A stretch of 64,000 nucleotides of DNA, taken from the NCBI RefSeq assembly GCF_001580455.1, contig NZ_CP010951.1, positions 124,001-188,000 of the forward strand, read 5' to 3'. Below, one piece after another: positions 1 to 7,744 of this stretch. Numbering within the stretch: the stretch's first letter is position 1; each line of letters begins with the position of its first letter. Origin of the DNA: Ramlibacter tataouinensis (GTDB lineage Bacteria; Pseudomonadota; Gammaproteobacteria; Burkholderiales; Burkholderiaceae_C). A program made the position numbers and the translations under genes. The notes beneath the pieces were generated by a model. The model had not been told where the DNA came from, made no database searches, and saw only the letters and a program-made list of their open reading frames with translations.

Positions 1-395
1 GGCCGGTGGAAGCGGCGCATCAGCGCGTAGCCCCAGGACACGGGCACCCTCAGCGCCGCGTTCACGATCTCGGGAAACTTGGTGTGGAAAGCGGTGGTGA
101 AGGCCAGGCCGGCCTTGAGGCAGTAGCGGCGTGCCGCCCAGCCGAGCGGCCCCTCCGTGGCGAGGTGGATGGCTTCCGGCCGGAAGGCGTCCAGCAATTC
201 GCCCAGGCGGCGCGCGGGACGGACCGCAAGATCGATCCCGGGGTAGCCGGGGCACGGCCGGCGCGGAAACTGCTGGGGCTCGATCACCTTGACTTCGTGG
301 CCGGCCGCGCGCAACTCGCGCACCAGCTCGACCAGCGTGGTGACCACCCCGTTGACCTGGGGCTGCCAGGCATCCGTGACCAGCGCGATTCTCAT
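1..395 (-). CDS. GT4-family glycosyltransferase, N-terminal part (Agt-like), cut by window edge
   Basis: Only the first 131 codons are in the window; the 3' end lies beyond base 1. The visible part begins MRIALVTDAWQPQVNGVV, the usual opening of GT-B glycosyltransferases of family 4, whose N-terminal Rossmann domain binds the acceptor; the donor-binding C-terminal domain is off the edge. The ATG overlaps the stop of the upstream phosphoesterase in an ATGA (392-395), so the two are translationally coupled. The N-terminus, with the PCPGYP stretch near residue 50 and the FHTKFPE stretch near residue 110, resembles from memory the diacylglycerol glycosyltransferases (Agt) paired with PlcP in phosphate-starvation lipid remodelling. 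Substrate is inference; GT4 membership is firm. Confidence 0.85.
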   Translation of the reverse strand, partial: MRIALVTDAWQPQVNGVVTTLVELVRELRAAGHEVKVIEPQQFPRRPCPGYPGIDLAVRPARRLGELLDAFRPEAIHLATEGPLGWAARRYCLKAGLAFTTAFHTKFPEIVNAALRVPVSWGYALMRRFHR

Positions 396-1264
396 GAGGC
401 CTCCTGCAGTGTCCTGCTCGACCGGGCCGGCGGCACTTCGTGGGTCGGGGCCCAGTGCACCAGTTCCAGCGTCCCATCCAGGTGTTCGACCAGCGCGCTG
501 CGGCTCTCGACCCAGTCGCCGTCGTTGCAATAGAGCACACCGCCGATGCTGCGCATCTCGGCGCGATGGATATGGCCGCAGACCACGCCCTGGTAGCCGC
601 GCCGGCGCGCTTCGCCGGCCACGGCCTGCTCGAAGTCGGTGACGTAGTTCAGTGCCTTCTTGACCTTGTGCTTGAGGTAGGCCGACAGCGACCAGTACGG
701 CAGCCCAAGCCGGCCGCGCAGCCGGTTCAGGTGACGGTTGAGCCTGAGCATGAGCTCGTAGAGGTTGTCGCCGACGTAGGCCAGCCACTTCGCGCACTGC
801 ACCACCGCATCGAAGTCGTCGCCGTGCACCACCCAGAGCCGGCGCCCGTCCGCCATGGTGTGGACCGCCTCGCGCGCGACCTCGATGCCGCCAAAGGACT
901 GGCCGTCGAACTGGCGCGCGAACTCGTCATGGTTGCCGGGCACGTAGATCACGCGGCAGCCCTTGCGGGCGGCGCGCAGGAGCTTTTGCACCACGTCGTT
1001 GTGCGGCTGCGGCCAGAACCAGCGCTTGCGCAGCTGCCAGCCGTCGACGATGTCGCCCACCAGGTACAGCTGTTCGCAAGGGTGGTGCTTGAGGAAATCC
1101 AGCAGGGCCAGCGCCTGGCAACCCGGCGTGCCGAGGTGGATGTCGGACACGAACACCGTGCGCACGCGGCGCCCGGGCGACGCATGTGCAAGCTCCTGCG
1201 CGCCGGCGGCCGCGATGCCGCCTCCCGGGGGAATGACGGCATCGAAGGCCATGCGCGCGCTCAC
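392..1264 (-). CDS. Calcineurin-like metallophosphoesterase, PlcP/LpxH-like
   Basis: A 290-residue metallophosphoesterase with the full set of metal-binding motifs: D41-x-H43, GDIVD at 70-74, GNHDE at 110-114, HGDD at 148-151 and GHIH at 230-233. Annotation pipelines usually call this family UDP-2,3-diacylglucosamine diphosphatase (LpxH-like). The context, olsB upstream and a GT4 enzyme downstream with 4-base overlaps on both sides, fits better with PlcP, the phospholipase C-type enzyme that converts phospholipid to diacylglycerol for glycolipid synthesis under phosphate limitation. The lpxA/lpxD/lpxB cluster is elsewhere in this window. Start is GTG at 1264, overlapping the olsB stop as GTGA; an ATG four codons in is the alternative. 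Fold and metal motifs are seen; PlcP activity is inferred. Confidence 0.85.
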   Translation of the reverse strand: MSARMAFDAVIPPGGGIAAAGAQELAHASPGRRVRTVFVSDIHLGTPGCQALALLDFLKHHPCEQLYLVGDIVDGWQLRKRWFWPQPHNDVVQKLLRAARKGCRVIYVPGNHDEFARQFDGQSFGGIEVAREAVHTMADGRRLWVVHGDDFDAVVQCAKWLAYVGDNLYELMLRLNRHLNRLRGRLGLPYWSLSAYLKHKVKKALNYVTDFEQAVAGEARRRGYQGVVCGHIHRAEMRSIGGVLYCNDGDWVESRSALVEHLDGTLELVHWAPTHEVPPARSSRTLQEAS

Positions 1265-2070
1265 GCCGCGAACTGCCTGCGGAAACGGGCCGGCAGCTCG
1301 GCGATGCGCATCAGCATCGGCAGATCGGCGGAGTTGAAGTCGGGATCCCAGGCCGGCGGCCCCAGCACCTTGGCGCCCAGGCGCAGGTAGGCGCGCACCA
1401 GCGCCGGGGGTTCCACATCGAGCGAGCCGTCGAGGTGCTCCAGCGGCAGCGGCATGCGCGGACGCACCTGGAACTCGATGGGCGCCAGGTGCGTGCGCTG
1501 CACCTGCCGCCAGATGCTGGCCGCCGCATCGCCGCCCAGCCCGCCGTTGTGCAGCATGGGGATGCTGACGCAGCCGATCATGTTGTCCAGGCGGTTGCGT
1601 GCCATGAAGTCCGCCAGCGCCCCCCAGAGGGCGAGCACCACGCCGCCATGGCGGTGGTCGGGATGCACGCAGCTGCGGCCCAGCTCCACCATGCGGTCGC
1701 GCAGGTGGCGCAGGCGCGTGAGGTCGAACTCCGTGTCGCTGTAAAAACTGCCCGCCCGCTTGGCTTGCGCCGGCGTCAACACGCGGTAGGTGCCGATCAC
1801 CCGGCCGGTCGCGCCCTCACGCACCAGCAGGTGTTCGCAGTAGTCGTCGAACAGGTCGACGTCGTGCCCGGGAACGGTGCCACCGAGCTGGGCGCCCATC
1901 TCGCCGGCGAACACGCTGTATCTCAGGCGCTGTGCTTCCCGGACTTCGTCCAGGTGCCGGGCCCAAGCCACCGTGGTGTGCGCGCCAACGCCGGCCGGGG
2001 TGGCCGGGGCCATGCCTCGGCGCGGGAAGCCGGAGGAAATGTCATTGATCGCATGCAGCAGTTCGCTCAT
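1261..2070 (-). CDS. olsB: Ornithine-acyl-ACP N-acyltransferase-like GNAT protein (OlsB family)
   Basis: A 269-residue protein of the OlsB/hemolysin-like acyltransferase branch of the GNAT superfamily. Features seen are the EAQRLRYSVFAGEMGA motif near residue 45, the central VIGTYRVL strand near residue 95 and the ELGRSCVHPDHR acyl-donor loop near residue 130. OlsB transfers a 3-hydroxyacyl chain from ACP to the alpha-amino group of ornithine, the first step to phosphorus-free ornithine lipids. No olsA acyltransferase is adjacent. It is the first gene of the olsB-phosphoesterase-glycosyltransferase unit. The SD before the ATG is weak. Two Pho-box-like motifs lie in the 165 bp upstream. The family call is strong; substrate is by family. 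Confidence 0.87.
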   Translation of the reverse strand: MSELLHAINDISSGFPRRGMAPATPAGVGAHTTVAWARHLDEVREAQRLRYSVFAGEMGAQLGGTVPGHDVDLFDDYCEHLLVREGATGRVIGTYRVLTPAQAKRAGSFYSDTEFDLTRLRHLRDRMVELGRSCVHPDHRHGGVVLALWGALADFMARNRLDNMIGCVSIPMLHNGGLGGDAAASIWRQVQRTHLAPIEFQVRPRMPLPLEHLDGSLDVEPPALVRAYLRLGAKVLGPPAWDPDFNSADLPMLMRIAELPARFRRQFAA

Positions 2071-2094
2071 GTCCGAGGAGTCTGAGCTGCTGAG

Positions 2095-2112
2095 GTGACA
2101 TGCACATGGCAG
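2095..2112 (-). promoter_or_regulatory. Pho-box-like motif upstream of olsB (proximal)
   Basis: On the minus strand this reads CTGCCAT-GTGC-ATGTCAC, two 7-mers with the exact 4-base spacer of a PhoB box (consensus CTGTCAT-N4-CTGTCAY). Twelve of fourteen half-site positions match if the last base is taken as Y. It ends 25 bp before the olsB ATG, so if functional the transcript start would be very close to the gene. Confidence 0.5.
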
Positions 2113-2202
2113 TTTGGCGTCTGTTTCGTGACGCTTGCCGGCGATGAGTCATCCGGAGCTGAAGCATCGGATGGCGGCCGCGCGAGCCGCCAGGCTTCCT
2201 GC

Positions 2203-2220
2203 GTGGCAGGCCGGTGACAG
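2203..2220 (-). promoter_or_regulatory. Pho-box-like motif upstream of olsB (distal)
   Basis: Minus strand CTGTCAC-CGGC-CTGCCAC, again two 7-mers separated by exactly 4 bases and close to the PhoB consensus. It lies 133-150 bp upstream of olsB and just after the glmM stop. It overlaps a GGCCGG/CCGGCC stem (2209-2226) that could be part of a glmM terminator, so the resemblance may be partly incidental. Confidence 0.4.
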
Positions 2221-2235
2221 CCGGCCGCCGGCCGC

Positions 2236-3570
2236 TCAGCGGGCGCGCACGGTATCGGCCAGGCGCTCCGCGGTGCGCTGGGCCTGCCCGGCGTCGCGCG
2301 CTTCCACCATCACCCGCAGCACCGGCTCGGTGCCGCTGGCGCGGATCAGGACGCGGCCGTGATCGCCGAGCTCGGCTTCCGCGCGCTTGGTTTCTTCGGC
2401 CAGTGCGCGGTTCTGCCGCCAGTCCTCGCCGCCGGCCATGCGCACGTTGATGAGCGTCTGCGGAAAAAGCGTCACGCCCTCCAGCAGCTCGGCGGGCAAC
2501 TTGCCGCTGCGGGCGCAGGCCTTGAGCACCTGCAAGGCGCTGATCAGGCCGTCGCCGGTGGTGTGCTTGTCCAGCGCCAACAGGTGGCCCGAGCCTTCGC
2601 CACCCAGCAGCCAGCCGCGCTGCTCCAGCTCCTCGAGCACGTAGCGGTCGCCCACCTTGGCCCGCACGAACTCCACGCCCCGGGCCTTCAGCGCCACTTC
2701 GACCGCCATGTTGGTCATCAGCGTCCCAACCACGCCCGGCACCTGCTCGCCGTGCGCCAAGCGGTCGATGGTCATGATGTAGAGCAGCTCGTCGCCGTTG
2801 AACAGCCGGCCGCTCGAATCCACCAGCTGCAGCCGGTCGGCGTCGCCGTCCAGCGCGATGCCGAACTGGGCACCGCGCGCCTTCACCGCCTCGACCAGCG
2901 CTGCGGGATGCGTGGCGCCGACCTTGTCGTTGATGTTCAGGCCGTCCGGCGAGCAGCCGATACCGTGCACCTCGGCACCGAGTTCGTGGAAGACCTTGGG
3001 TGCGATGTGATAGGCCGCGCCGTTGGCCGCATCGACCACGATGGACAGGCCGCGCAGGCTCAGGTCGCTGGCGAAGGTGCTCTTGCAGAACTCGATGTAG
3101 CGGCCGGGGGCGTCGTCCAGGCGCCGGGCCTTGCCCAGCGTCGCCGAATCGGCCCAGGCCGGCGGCTCGGCCAGCGCGGCTTCGACGGCCATCTCCCATT
3201 CGTCGGGCAGCTTGGTGCCTTGGGCGCTGAAGAACTTGATGCCGTTGTCCGGATACGCGTTGTGGCTGGCGCTGATCACCACCCCCAGGCTGGCGCGCTG
3301 GGCCCGCGTGAGGTAGGCCACGCCCGGCGTGGGCAAGGGCCCGAGCAGCACCACGTCCACGCCGGCGGAGTTGAAGCCGGACTCCAGCGCGCTCTCCAGC
3401 ATGTAGCCGGAGATGCGGGTGTCCTTGCCGATCAGCACCGTGGGGCGCTGCTCGCGGCGCTTGAGCACGCGGCCCACCGCATGCGCCAGGCGCAGCACGA
3501 AATCGGGCGTGATCGGCGCCTGGCCGACCGTGCCGCGGATGCCGTCCGTGCCGAAATAGGTTCTGCTCAT
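2236..3570 (-). CDS. glmM: Phosphoglucosamine mutase
   Basis: 444 residues, the normal GlmM length, starting MSRTYFGTDGIRGTVG. GlmM interconverts glucosamine-6-phosphate and glucosamine-1-phosphate on the way to UDP-GlcNAc for peptidoglycan and lipid A. The active phosphoserine is S102 in VVISASHN; the Mg-binding loop is ALDGDADRLQ near residue 240; the C-terminal phosphate-binding region carries RASGTEPVLRV. The ATG overlaps the folP stop as ATGA (3567-3570). The folP-glmM pairing downstream of ftsH is the conserved order seen in E. coli and many beta- and gammaproteobacteria. Confidence 0.97.
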   Translation of the reverse strand: MSRTYFGTDGIRGTVGQAPITPDFVLRLAHAVGRVLKRREQRPTVLIGKDTRISGYMLESALESGFNSAGVDVVLLGPLPTPGVAYLTRAQRASLGVVISASHNAYPDNGIKFFSAQGTKLPDEWEMAVEAALAEPPAWADSATLGKARRLDDAPGRYIEFCKSTFASDLSLRGLSIVVDAANGAAYHIAPKVFHELGAEVHGIGCSPDGLNINDKVGATHPAALVEAVKARGAQFGIALDGDADRLQLVDSSGRLFNGDELLYIMTIDRLAHGEQVPGVVGTLMTNMAVEVALKARGVEFVRAKVGDRYVLEELEQRGWLLGGEGSGHLLALDKHTTGDGLISALQVLKACARSGKLPAELLEGVTLFPQTLINVRMAGGEDWRQNRALAEETKRAEAELGDHGRVLIRASGTEPVLRVMVEARDAGQAQRTAERLADTVRAR

Positions 3571-4421
3571 TCCCTGTGCTCCAGGCTCGCGCCCAGCGCG
3601 GCCATCATGGCGACCCGCACCTTCAGCGCGGCCACCGTTTCCTTCACTTCGTGGACGCGCACCACGTGCGCGCCCCGCTCCACCGCCAGCAGCGCCGCCG
3701 CCACGCTGGGTGCCAGGCGTTCGTCGACCGGCAGTCCGGTGACGGTGCCCAGCGAGGACTTGCGCGACCAGCCCACCAGCAGCGCGTACCCGGCCGACAG
3801 CAGTTCCTGCTGGCGGGCCAGCAGCGCGAAATTCTGCTCCACCGTCTTGCCGAAGCCGATGCCCGGGTCCCAGGCCACGCGTTCGCGCGCCACGCCGCGT
3901 TCGAGCAGGGCCTGCGAGATGCCCTGCAGGAACTGCCGCACCTGCGGCACCGCGTCGCCCTGCATGGGATCGCGTTGCATGGTCTGCGGCTCCCCATGCA
4001 TGTGCATGATGCAGACGCCGCATCGCGGATGAGCAGCCACCGCTTCCAGCGCACCGTGTCGCCGCAGCCCGAAGATGTCGTTGACGATGTCGGCGCCCAG
4101 GTCCAGGGCCTCGCGCATCATCTCCGGCTTGTACGTGTCCACCGACACCGGCACGCCCAGCGTCACCGCGTGGCGCAACACCGGCAACACCCGCCGGCGC
4201 TCCTCTTCCAGGTCCACCGGCGGCGTGCCGGGCCGGCTGGATTCGCCACCGATGTCCAGGATGTCCGCGCCTTGCGCGAGCAGCGCCTCGCAGTGCGCCG
4301 CCGCCGACGGCGTGCTGGCAAAACGGCCGCCGTCGGAGAATGAATCCGGCGTCACGTTCACGATGCCCATCACCCGGGGCCGGGACAGGTCGATGCGAAA
4401 GCGTGACGTCTGCCAATGCAT
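3567..4421 (-). CDS. folP: Dihydropteroate synthase
   Basis: 284 residues beginning MHWQTSRFRIDLSRPRVMG, with both pterin-binding signatures: VMGIVNVTPDSFSDGG near residue 20 and DIGGESSRPGTPP near residue 60. It condenses p-aminobenzoate with dihydropterin pyrophosphate in folate synthesis and is the sulfonamide target. Start ATG at 4421. It follows ftsH, with a strong minus-strand terminator hairpin (4476-4504) between them, so folP-glmM may depend on readthrough or its own promoter. Confidence 0.97.
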   Translation of the reverse strand: MHWQTSRFRIDLSRPRVMGIVNVTPDSFSDGGRFASTPSAAAHCEALLAQGADILDIGGESSRPGTPPVDLEEERRRVLPVLRHAVTLGVPVSVDTYKPEMMREALDLGADIVNDIFGLRRHGALEAVAAHPRCGVCIMHMHGEPQTMQRDPMQGDAVPQVRQFLQGISQALLERGVARERVAWDPGIGFGKTVEQNFALLARQQELLSAGYALLVGWSRKSSLGTVTGLPVDERLAPSVAAALLAVERGAHVVRVHEVKETVAALKVRVAMMAALGASLEHRE

Positions 4422-4475
4422 GAGGCGATTGTGCCCGCTCCGCGCGGGCGCCCTGGGTCGGAGAAGAGGCCAAAG

Positions 4476-4504
4476 AAAAAGGGGCTGGGTCACCACCCAG
4501 CCCC
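4476..4504 (-). terminator. Intrinsic terminator after ftsH
   Basis: A perfect 10-bp GC-rich inverted repeat (ggggctgggt at 4481-4490, acccagcccc at 4495-4504, 4-base loop) followed on the minus strand by TTTTTCTTTG. It lies 18 bp past the ftsH stop and before folP, so it should separate, at least partly, rlmE-ftsH from folP-glmM. Confidence 0.85.
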
Positions 4505-4522
4505 AGTACGTGCGATGCGGGA

Positions 4523-6436
4523 TCAGGCCGCGCTGGGCGCGGGATTGTCGGCGCCCACCGCGCTGCCGCCGGGCCCGGACGAGGGCGGCGTGCGCGGCGT
4601 GAAGTCCTTGGGCGGACGCGGATCCTTGCCGGCCATGATGTCGTCGAGCTGCTCGGCGTCGATGGTTTCCCACTCGAGCAGGGCCTTGGCCATGGCATGC
4701 ATCTTGTCGCTGTTGTCCTCGATCAGCTTGCGCGCCAGGTGGTACTGCTCGTCGATGATGCGGCGCACTTCCTGGTCGACCTTCTGCATGGTCTGCTCGC
4801 TGATGTTGGTGGTCTTGGTGACCGAGCGGCCGAGGAAGACCTCGCCCTCGTTCTCCGCGTACACCATCGGGCCGAGCGCGTCGGACATGCCGTAGCGCAT
4901 CACCATGTCGCGCGCCAGGTGGGTGGCGCGCTCGAAGTCGTTGGAAGCGCCGGTGGTCATCTGGTTCATGAACACCTCTTCCGCGATGCGCCCGCCGAAC
5001 AGCATGGCGATCTGGTTGAGCATGTACTCGCGGTCGTAGCTGTAGCGGTCCTTCTCGGGCAGGCTCATGGTCACGCCCAGCGCGCGGCCGCGCGGGATGA
5101 TGGTGACCTTGTGCACCGGGTCGCACTTGGGCAGCAGCTTGCCGATGAGCGCGTGGCCGGCCTCGTGGTAGGCGGTGTTTCGGCGCTCTTCCTCGGGCAT
5201 GACCATGGACTTGCGCTCCGGGCCCATGATGATCTTGTCCTTGGCCTTCTCGAAGTCCTGCATCTCCACCACGCGCGCGTTGCGGCGGGCGGCCATCAGG
5301 GCAGCCTCGTTGCACAGGTTGGCCAGGTCGGCGCCGGACATGCCCGGCGTGCCGCGGGCGATCACGGCTGGATTGACATCCTGGCCAATCGGCACCTTGC
5401 GCATGTGCACGTTCAGGATCTGCTCGCGACCACGGATGTCGGGCAGCGTCACATAGACCTGGCGGTCGAAGCGGCCCGGGCGCAGCAGCGCGGCGTCCAG
5501 GATGTCCGGGCGGTTGGTGGCGGCCACCACGATCACGCCCAGGTTGGTCTCGAAGCCGTCCATCTCGACCAGCATCTGGTTGAGCGTCTGCTCGCGCTCG
5601 TCGTTGCCGCCGCCCAGGCCGGCGCCGCGCTGGCGGCCGACCGCGTCAATTTCATCGATGAAGATGATGCAGGGGGCGTTCTTCTTGGCGTTCTCGAACA
5701 TGTCGCGCACGCGCGCCGCGCCCACGCCGACGAACATCTCGACGAAATCGGAGCCGGAGATCGAGAAGAACGGCACCTTGGCCTCGCCGGCGATGCCCTT
5801 GGCCAGCAGCGTCTTGCCGGTGCCTGGCGGGCCGACCAGCAGCAGGCCGCGCGGAATGCGCCCGCCCAGCTTCTGGAACTTCTGCGGGTCCTTCAGGAAG
5901 TCGACGACTTCCTTGACTTCTTCCTTGGCTTCGTCGCAGCCGGCAACGTCGGCGAAGGTCACCTGGTTGTTGTTCTCGTCGAGCATGCGCGCCTTGCTCT
6001 TGCCGAAGCTGAAGGCGCCGCCCTTGCCGCCGCCCTGCATCTGGCGCATGAAATAGATCCACACGCCGATCAGCAGCAGCATCGGGCCCCAGCTGACCAG
6101 CAGGGTCATCAGCAGCGAGCCTTCCTCGCGCGGCTTGACGTCGAACTTGACGTTGTTGTTGATCAGGTCGCCCACCAGCCCCTTGTCGAGGTAGGTCGCG
6201 GTCGTGCGCACCTTGCGGTCATCGGTGGTGATGGCCACGATCTCGGTGCTGCCGGCCTGCCCTTCCTGGATGACGGCGTTCTTGATCTGCTTGTTGCGCA
6301 CCTGCTCGAGGAAGTCGGAATAGCCGACCACCGACGCGCCCGCGGCGCCGCGCGTGTCGAATTGCTTGAAGACGGTGAACAGCACGAGTGCTATCACCAG
6401 CCACACCGCAATCTTGGAAAACCACTGATTGTTCAA
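4523..6436 (-). CDS. ftsH: ATP-dependent zinc metalloprotease FtsH
   Basis: 637 residues, standard length. FtsH is a membrane-anchored AAA+ protease that degrades misfolded membrane proteins and short-lived regulators such as LpxC and sigma-32. Two N-terminal membrane segments (about 8-24 and 107-128) flank a periplasmic domain. Walker A is GPPGTGKT at 202-209, Walker B IIFIDEID at 257-264, and the zinc site HEAGH at 424-428. The start is TTG at 6436 with GGAG seven bases upstream; no ATG gives the family N-terminus MNNQWFSKIAVW. It follows rlmE, the conserved rrmJ-ftsH order. Confidence 0.98.
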   Translation of the reverse strand: MNNQWFSKIAVWLVIALVLFTVFKQFDTRGAAGASVVGYSDFLEQVRNKQIKNAVIQEGQAGSTEIVAITTDDRKVRTTATYLDKGLVGDLINNNVKFDVKPREEGSLLMTLLVSWGPMLLLIGVWIYFMRQMQGGGKGGAFSFGKSKARMLDENNNQVTFADVAGCDEAKEEVKEVVDFLKDPQKFQKLGGRIPRGLLLVGPPGTGKTLLAKGIAGEAKVPFFSISGSDFVEMFVGVGAARVRDMFENAKKNAPCIIFIDEIDAVGRQRGAGLGGGNDEREQTLNQMLVEMDGFETNLGVIVVAATNRPDILDAALLRPGRFDRQVYVTLPDIRGREQILNVHMRKVPIGQDVNPAVIARGTPGMSGADLANLCNEAALMAARRNARVVEMQDFEKAKDKIIMGPERKSMVMPEEERRNTAYHEAGHALIGKLLPKCDPVHKVTIIPRGRALGVTMSLPEKDRYSYDREYMLNQIAMLFGGRIAEEVFMNQMTTGASNDFERATHLARDMVMRYGMSDALGPMVYAENEGEVFLGRSVTKTTNISEQTMQKVDQEVRRIIDEQYHLARKLIEDNSDKMHAMAKALLEWETIDAEQLDDIMAGKDPRPPKDFTPRTPPSSGPGGSAVGADNPAPSAA

Positions 6437-6475
6437 ACGCGTCTCCGGAAGGGGGTTTGACCCTAGTTGCCACCC

Positions 6476-6492
6476 ATTCTAGGGGTTTCAAG
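6476..6492 (-). promoter_or_regulatory. Possible ftsH promoter elements (TAGAAT; CTTGAAA)
   Basis: In the 131-bp rlmE-ftsH gap the minus strand has CTTGAAA (6492-6486), identical to the sigma-32 -35 core, immediately before CCCC and a TAGAAT -10-like hexamer (6481-6476). A proper sigma-32 -10 (CCCCATNT) at the right distance is not evident. ftsH is heat-inducible in E. coli, so the motif is suggestive only. Confidence 0.35.
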
Positions 6493-6567
6493 TAGGGCAT
6501 GACGTAGTACTGCCACTTGACCAGGGGGCAGCGGCAGATGGCGGTGGGCCACCCGGCGCTCCCCAGC

Positions 6568-7230
6568 TCATCCGTGCCGTTTCAGGCCGATGCCCACCAG
6601 GAAGGTCTCGGAAGACTTGTCGCGCGAGGCTTTGGGCTTGAGAGGCTTGACGGTCCGGAAAGTTTCCTTGAACAGCTTGACCAGCTGGCTATAGCCGCTG
6701 CCATGAAACAGCTTGACCACCAGCGCCCCTTCCGGCTTAAGGTGGACCTGGGCAAATTCCACGGCCAGTTCCACCAGATGGGAAATCCGGGCGGCGTCGG
6801 AGGACTCGATGCCCGAGAGGTTGGGCGCCATGTCCGAGACCACCACGTCGGCCATCCGGCCGCCCATGGCTTCGTGCAGTTGGTCCAGCACCTGCGGTTC
6901 CCGGAAGTCGCCTTGCAGGAAGCGCACGCCCTCGATCGGCTCCATGGGCAGGATGTCCATCGCCAGGATGCTGCCATTGAGCTCCCCGGCCGCCGCCCCT
7001 TGCGGGGCCAGCTTGCGCCGCAGGTACTGGCTCCAGGCGCCGGGCGCCGAGCCCAGGTCCACCACCATGTGGCCCGGCTTGATCAGGCTCAAGGTTTCGT
7101 CGATCTCCTTGAGCTTGTAGGCCGCCCGCGCCCGGTAGCCCTCTTTGGTCGCCAGCTTCACATAGGGATCGTTCAGATGGTCGTTCAACCATGCCCGATT
7201 CACCTTCTTGCTCTTCGTCTTGATCTTCAT
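6568..7230 (-). CDS. rlmE: 23S rRNA (uridine-2'-O) methyltransferase
   Basis: 220 residues with the FtsJ/RrmJ Rossmann fold: SAM loop VVDLGSAPGAWSQYL near residue 58 and motif DVVVSDMAPNLSG near residue 130. It 2'-O-methylates U2552 in the 23S A-loop during 50S maturation. The N-terminal KSKKVNRAWLNDHLNDPYVK segment, holding the first catalytic lysine, is intact. It is immediately upstream of ftsH and divergent from yhbY with only 34 bp between the starts. Confidence 0.96.
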   Translation of the reverse strand: MKIKTKSKKVNRAWLNDHLNDPYVKLATKEGYRARAAYKLKEIDETLSLIKPGHMVVDLGSAPGAWSQYLRRKLAPQGAAAGELNGSILAMDILPMEPIEGVRFLQGDFREPQVLDQLHEAMGGRMADVVVSDMAPNLSGIESSDAARISHLVELAVEFAQVHLKPEGALVVKLFHGSGYSQLVKLFKETFRTVKPLKPKASRDKSSETFLVGIGLKRHG

Positions 7231-7264
7231 CGTTAGGGCTTATCGCTCCAGAGATAATACGCAC
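7231..7264. promoter_or_regulatory. Short divergent intergenic region rlmE/yhbY
   Basis: Only 34 bp separate the two start codons. GATAAT at 7253-7258 is a plausible -10 for yhbY, and the opposite strand reads TATTAT at the same place for rlmE. Any -35 for each promoter must lie inside the coding region of the other gene. No canonical -35 was identified. Confidence 0.35.
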
Positions 7265-7732
7265 ATGCCCCGCATCGAACTCTCCGTGGCCGAACGCAAG
7301 GTCCACCGCGCCGAAGCGCACCACCTCGACCCCGTGGTCATGATCGGCAGCGACGGGCTGACGCCCGCCGTTCGCAAGGAGATCGACGCGGCCCTCAAGG
7401 CCCACGGGCTCATCAAGGTCCGCGTGTTGGGCGACGACCGAGAGCAGCGCGAAGAGATGTTCCTCGCGCTGGCCGATGAGCTCCGCGCCGCCCCCATCCA
7501 GCACATCGGCAAGCTGTTCGTGTTCTGGCGGCCGAAGCCGGCCAAGGAAAAGGCCGTCGACGAGGACCGCATGCCGGGGCCGCGCGAGTTCAAGGTCCTC
7601 AAGTACAGCAGCCGCGGCGGCCAGCGTCCGGAAGTCAAGACCCTGCGCGTCCTCGGCAACCAGCGCCTCACGCCCGGCGGCCAGGTCAAGCGCGCCAAGC
7701 CCAAGCAGAAGTCGACCAAGAAGGGGCGCTGA
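7265..7732 (+). CDS. yhbY: YhbY/CRS1 family RNA-binding protein
   Basis: 155 residues starting MPRIELSVAERKVHRAEAHH. The CRM domain (about residues 3-95) has the typical LDPVVMIGSDGLTPAV and HGLIKVRVLGDDREQR segments. YhbY binds pre-50S particles and assists ribosome assembly. After residue 100 there is a basic tail rich in K/R/P, longer than the roughly 97-residue E. coli protein but common in Burkholderiales. ATG at 7265 was chosen because the frame upstream encodes a non-homologous hydrophobic stretch inside the rlmE start. Confidence 0.93.
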   Translation: MPRIELSVAERKVHRAEAHHLDPVVMIGSDGLTPAVRKEIDAALKAHGLIKVRVLGDDREQREEMFLALADELRAAPIQHIGKLFVFWRPKPAKEKAVDEDRMPGPREFKVLKYSSRGGQRPEVKTLRVLGNQRLTPGGQVKRAKPKQKSTKKGR

Positions 7733-7744
7733 GGGCCGCCCGGA

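Noticed and set aside
392..1264. Calling the phosphoesterase LpxH outright.
   Set aside because: LpxH and PlcP belong to the same superfamily; the olsB/glycosyltransferase context favours PlcP, so only the family is asserted.
4697..6460. A 587-codon open frame antisense to ftsH.
   Set aside because: His/Ala/Val-rich shadow translation without homology or SD; FtsH is intact on the opposite strand.
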